Shown one piece after another: positions 61,348 through 64,000 of a stretch of DNA of 64,000 nucleotides. The DNA lies in the NCBI RefSeq assembly GCF_001905795.1, contig NZ_LIXJ01000008.1, forward strand, positions 159,229 to 223,228, written 5' to 3'. Both the position numbers and the translations under genes were made by a program. Positions within the stretch are counted from its first letter, which is position 1. The number at the start of each line of letters is the position of its first letter. The notes under the pieces were generated by a model that was not told where the DNA came from, searched no databases, and saw nothing but the letters and a program-made list of their open reading frames with translations. The stretch is from Streptomyces sp. CB01580. Lineage in GTDB: Bacteria; Actinomycetota; Actinomycetes; Streptomycetales; Streptomycetaceae.

Positions 61348-61361
61348 CTACGAGCACTCCT

Positions 61362-62249
61362 TCATGCGGGGCGGGTCCTTCGGGCGGGCACGAGCCCTTC
61401 CAGACGGCTCATGTCCTCGGCGGACAGCCGGACCTCCCGAGCCCCCATGTTCTCCGCGAGATGGACGGGCGAACCGGTGCCGGGGGTGGGGCACAGGACG
61501 GGGGAGCGGTGCAGCAGCCAGGCGAGGGCGATCTGCCCGCGCGTGGCGCCGTGCCGATCGGCGGCACCGGTGAGTGCGGCGCCCGCCTCGCCGGTCAACG
61601 CCCCGTCGGCCAGCGGGAACCAGGGCAGAAACGCCAGGCCGTGGGCCTCGCACACCCTCAGTACCGCGTCCGACGAGCGGTCGAGGAGATTGAACCGGTT
61701 CTGCACCGAGGCGATCCCGGTCAGGGAGAGGGCCTGCTCCAGCTGGTCGGCGGTGAGGGTGTCCAGACCGATATGGCGGATCTTACCCTCCTGCCTCAGC
61801 TCATCCAGTGCGCCCAACTGGTCGGCCATGGGCACCTCGGGGTCCAGCCGGTGCAGCTGGTAGAGACCGATCCGTTCCGTCCGCAGGCGTCGAAGGCTCG
61901 CCTCGCACATCGCCCGCAGCCGCTCGGGGCGGCCGTCGACGTGCCAGGCGCGGTCGCTGGTGCGCACCACACCGCCCTTGGTCGCGACCACCAGTTCGTC
62001 CGGGTACGGGTGCAGGGCCTCGGCGACCAGTTCCTCGGCCAGACCGGGGCCGTAGTTGTCGGCGGTGTCGACCAGCGTGACCCCCTGTTCGACGGCCGCC
62101 CGCAGCACCGCCACCGCCTCCCGCCGCTCCCCGCGCGGTCCCCAGTAGCCGGGACCGGTCAGCTGGGCGGTGCCGTAGCCGAGGCGGCGCACGGGCGACC
62201 CGCCGCCCAGCAGGAACACGTCGTCGAGGGGGTGTGACACGGGAGACAT
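61362..62249 (-). CDS. Aldo/keto reductase
   Basis: A 295-residue NADPH-dependent (beta/alpha)8 reductase. The catalytic tetrad is visible: D and Y in VDTADNYGPG, K in VVATKGGV and H in LYQLHRLDPEV. The cofactor end has CPTPGTGSPVHLAENM. Substrates are probably small carbonyls. ATG at 62249 is preferred over a TTG two codons upstream. First gene of the pair with the ABC ATPase. Confidence 0.92.
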   Translation of the reverse strand: MSPVSHPLDDVFLLGGGSPVRRLGYGTAQLTGPGYWGPRGERREAVAVLRAAVEQGVTLVDTADNYGPGLAEELVAEALHPYPDELVVATKGGVVRTSDRAWHVDGRPERLRAMCEASLRRLRTERIGLYQLHRLDPEVPMADQLGALDELRQEGKIRHIGLDTLTADQLEQALSLTGIASVQNRFNLLDRSSDAVLRVCEAHGLAFLPWFPLADGALTGEAGAALTGAADRHGATRGQIALAWLLHRSPVLCPTPGTGSPVHLAENMGAREVRLSAEDMSRLEGLVPARRTRPA

Positions 62250-62369
62250 GCGCAAAGGCTAACGGCGACGGTGCGCCGTGCCGTGAGGCCCCGGCCTCGG
62301 ACGGCCGCCGTCGGCCGGGGAATGGGCGGCCGGGGTGGGTAACCACTCAGCGAGAGAGCGGGAGGCGCT

Positions 62370-62525
62370 GTGCAGTGTCCCAGATGCGGCAAGCAGATGA
62401 GCCGTAACGTCGGTGGCTGGTGGACCTGTTGGAGCTGCGGCAACACCCAGCCCGGATACGGGGCGCCCTCGGCGTCCCGGCCGGTCGTGGGCGCAGGCGT
62501 GTCGATGTATCGCGTGCTCATATGA
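62370..62525 (+). CDS. 51-residue zinc-ribbon microprotein
   Basis: GTG at 62370 follows GGGAGG with ideal spacing. The product begins VQCPRCGKQMSRNVGGWWTC and continues WSCGNTQPGYG, giving a CxxC-x13-CxxC zinc ribbon at C3, C6, C20 and C23. An Ala/Ser/Val-rich tail ends in VLI. The ribbon could bind nucleic acid or a protein. It lies 116 bp upstream of the XRE-cupin regulator on the same strand and may be co-expressed. Confidence 0.7.
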   Translation: MQCPRCGKQMSRNVGGWWTCWSCGNTQPGYGAPSASRPVVGAGVSMYRVLI

Positions 62526-62629
62526 GACCGGCTCCGGCACCGGTTCTGGGACCCGCTGCGGGACCGGCGAGATCCCTGCCGTCTACATCGATCTCCCGCT
62601 TCCCGCCGTCCGGGGCCGCCCAGGTGCCC

Positions 62630-62635
62630 TATGGT
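62630..62635 (+). promoter_or_regulatory. -10 hexamer TATGGT, candidate leaderless start of XRE gene
   Basis: TATGGT ends six bases before the GTG at 62642, with no ribosome-binding sequence. It has the same hexamer and spacing as before the DUF1697 gene. Confidence 0.4.
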
Positions 62636-62641
62636 GGTGCG

Positions 62642-63247
62642 GTGTCGACAGGAAACACCGTGGTCGCGCGCAACATGCGCTTCCTCAGAGAGCAGCGCGG
62701 GTTGTCGCTGGCCGAACTCGCCCGCCAGGCCGGGCTGGCCAAGCAGACGCTCTCCAAGGTCGAGCTGGGCACAGGAAATCCCACGGTGGAGACGCTGTTC
62801 GCGGTCGCGGCCGCCCTCGGCGTGCCGGTGACGCGACTGGTGGCCGAACGCGAGCAGGTCATGACGGTGCGTCGGGGCCGGGACGCGTCCTGGCAGGAGC
62901 GGTCCGGCTACGAGGTCCGCAGCCTCGACCATGTCTACGGCTCGGGTGTCATCGAGAACTACGTGCTGCGGATCCGGGGCGAGGGGCACTCGCAGCCCCA
63001 CCCGGTGGGCACGCTCGAGCATCTCTACGTCATCAGCGGCCGGGTCAGGGTGGGCCCGGAGGACAGCCCGGTGGAGCTGTCCGCCGGTGACTTCGTACGT
63101 TTCCCCGGCGACCGCCCGCATCTGTACGCGTCCCTCGACGGGGAGAGCGTGGTGCACATCGTGGTGAGCGTGCCGCGGGTCCAGCCGGGCACCGGCGGGG
63201 TGCACGGCGGTGTGCGCCGCGAGAACGGCGTGGCCACCGAGGACTGA
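62642..63247 (+). CDS. XRE-family regulator with C-terminal cupin domain
   Basis: A 201-residue regulator. The N-terminal helix-turn-helix (11-65) reads NMRFLREQRGLSLAELARQA and GLAKQTLSKVELGTGNPTVE. The C-terminal small beta-barrel cupin (about 105-185) has PHPVGTLEHLYVISGRVRVG and ELSAGDFVRFPGDRPHLY, with H residues that may bind a metal or effector. Members of this type control amino-acid or polyamine metabolism; the target here is unknown. Confidence 0.92.
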   Translation: MSTGNTVVARNMRFLREQRGLSLAELARQAGLAKQTLSKVELGTGNPTVETLFAVAAALGVPVTRLVAEREQVMTVRRGRDASWQERSGYEVRSLDHVYGSGVIENYVLRIRGEGHSQPHPVGTLEHLYVISGRVRVGPEDSPVELSAGDFVRFPGDRPHLYASLDGESVVHIVVSVPRVQPGTGGVHGGVRRENGVATED

Positions 63248-63331
63248 CCCCCGACGGGCGAGCGACGCCGTCGGCGCCCCGGCGGCACGTCGTCGCGCGA
63301 CGGTGCCGGGGTCCGGGCGGGGCGGCGCGGT

Positions 63332-64000
63332 TCAGGCGGCCGCGGGCTCCGCCGACGCAGGGCGGCGACGACCGCGCGGGCGGGCCGCGGCGCCCAGCTC
63401 CCTGGCCGCCTCGAAGGCGACCCGGCGCAGCTCCGGCGCGACCCGGGCGGGTTCGAAGCGGTGCAGTGCGCCGGAGACCGAGATCGCGGCGACCGGGCGG
63501 CCGGCCGCGCCCATGACCGGCACCGCCACGCACGTGACGCCCGGCAGGATCTCCTCGCGCTCGTACGCGATTCCCTCGCGCCGGACCCGGTCCAGTTCGG
63601 CCCGGAACTCCGCCGGATCGGTCACCGAGTGCTCCGTCGGCGCGGGCAGCCCCTGGGCGATGGCCAGCTCCGCCGCGTCGTGGTCGAAGGCGAGCAGCGC
63701 CTTGCCGACCGCGGTGCAGGACGCGGGCAGCCGCGAACCGATCCGGGTGGGCGTACGGGCCCGGCGGTGGCCGTGCAGCTTGTTGACGTACATGACGTCC
63801 GTGCGGTGCAGCACCGCCAGGTGCACGGTCTCGTGGGTGAGGACGTACAGCTCGGTGAGGAAGGGGAGCAGCCGTTCCTGGAGCATCAGCGGCGTCGGCC
63901 CGTAGGCCCGGCGCCCGATGTCGAACAGCTGGGGGCCGAGCCGGTAGCTGCTCCCGACGCGCTCGACGACGGCGTTGCGCTGGAGGATGCCCAGCAGCCG
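63332..64000 (-). CDS. IclR-family regulator, 5' end outside window
   Basis: 223 codons of the C-terminal part. It enters at the window edge with RLLGILQRNAVVERVGSSYR, the wing of the N-terminal winged helix, then the linker LGPQLFDIGRRA and the effector domain (MLQERLLPFLTELYVLTHET, LPASCTAVGKALLAFD, GRPVAAISVSGALHRFEP), which is the IclR ligand pocket. The protein ends in a basic Ala-rich tail. Effector and target lie outside the window. Confidence 0.92.
   Translation of the reverse strand, partial: RLLGILQRNAVVERVGSSYRLGPQLFDIGRRAYGPTPLMLQERLLPFLTELYVLTHETVHLAVLHRTDVMYVNKLHGHRRARTPTRIGSRLPASCTAVGKALLAFDHDAAELAIAQGLPAPTEHSVTDPAEFRAELDRVRREGIAYEREEILPGVTCVAVPVMGAAGRPVAAISVSGALHRFEPARVAPELRRVAFEAARELGAAARPRGRRRPASAEPAAA

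Overview
This window is a GC-rich stretch of an actinobacterial chromosome, almost certainly Streptomyces. Third codon positions are dominated by G/C, starts are often GTG, and several genes are typical of that genus: a SAV2148-type HEPN protein, F420-dependent oxidoreductases, a DUF1707-FHA protein, an IdeR/DmdR-type iron box and treX/treY/treZ. I see no rRNA, tRNA, intact insertion sequence, phage gene or CRISPR array. The window is mixed: a housekeeping backbone with accessory patches and several decayed genes.

Left part (1-9.7 kb): a partial Tat-exported PhoX-type phosphatase, OsmC, ZapE diverging from a RibD-like reductase, a conserved small protein, then murC-msrB. A type VII secretion-like locus follows (a small WXG-like protein, a 763-residue partner and a membrane-anchored protein) carrying a visible scar of a past tandem duplication and deletion.

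9.7-19.4 kb: an orphan GTPase-associated (GAP1-like) protein, a secreted protein of seven exact-length 37-residue repeats, a membrane serine hydrolase, a two-component system whose kinase has a repeat-expanded ATP lid, and two F420/flavin-type enzymes.

19.6-30.1 kb is the most striking part. A cellulose-synthase-like GT2 is co-directional with a 1028-residue fusion of an acyltransferase-3 membrane domain, an SGNH domain and a GH16 glycosidase domain. A DasR-like operator and a large inverted repeat lie upstream, suggesting a compact unit for making, acylating and trimming an exopolysaccharide. Divergently, a lipoprotein precedes two tandem paralogous receptor Ser/Thr kinases whose outer halves look like type I periplasmic binding proteins.

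30.4-42.6 kb: threonine-to-glycine catabolism (tdh, kbl) with a LysR regulator, a protease remnant, an ABC exporter (ATPase plus FtsX-like permease) divergent from a two-component system, an orphan siderophore-type ATPase under an iron box, and an M24 peptidase.

42.9-57.5 kb: trehalose synthesis from glycogen (treX, treY, treZ, all on the minus strand), interrupted by a GH1 remnant, a GH29 fucosidase, an acetyltransferase and an FHA protein. It is followed by a HEPN protein, an exonuclease, a phosphotransferase and a broken sugar ABC permease.

57.5-64 kb: a secreted subtilisin with a 21-bp-arm terminator, a DUF1697/SnoaL-like pair, an aldo-keto reductase-ABC ATPase pair, a 51-residue zinc-ribbon protein, an XRE-cupin regulator and a partial IclR regulator. 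At least six genes have a TANNNT hexamer 6-8 nt before the start codon and no Shine-Dalgarno sequence, suggesting leaderless transcripts.
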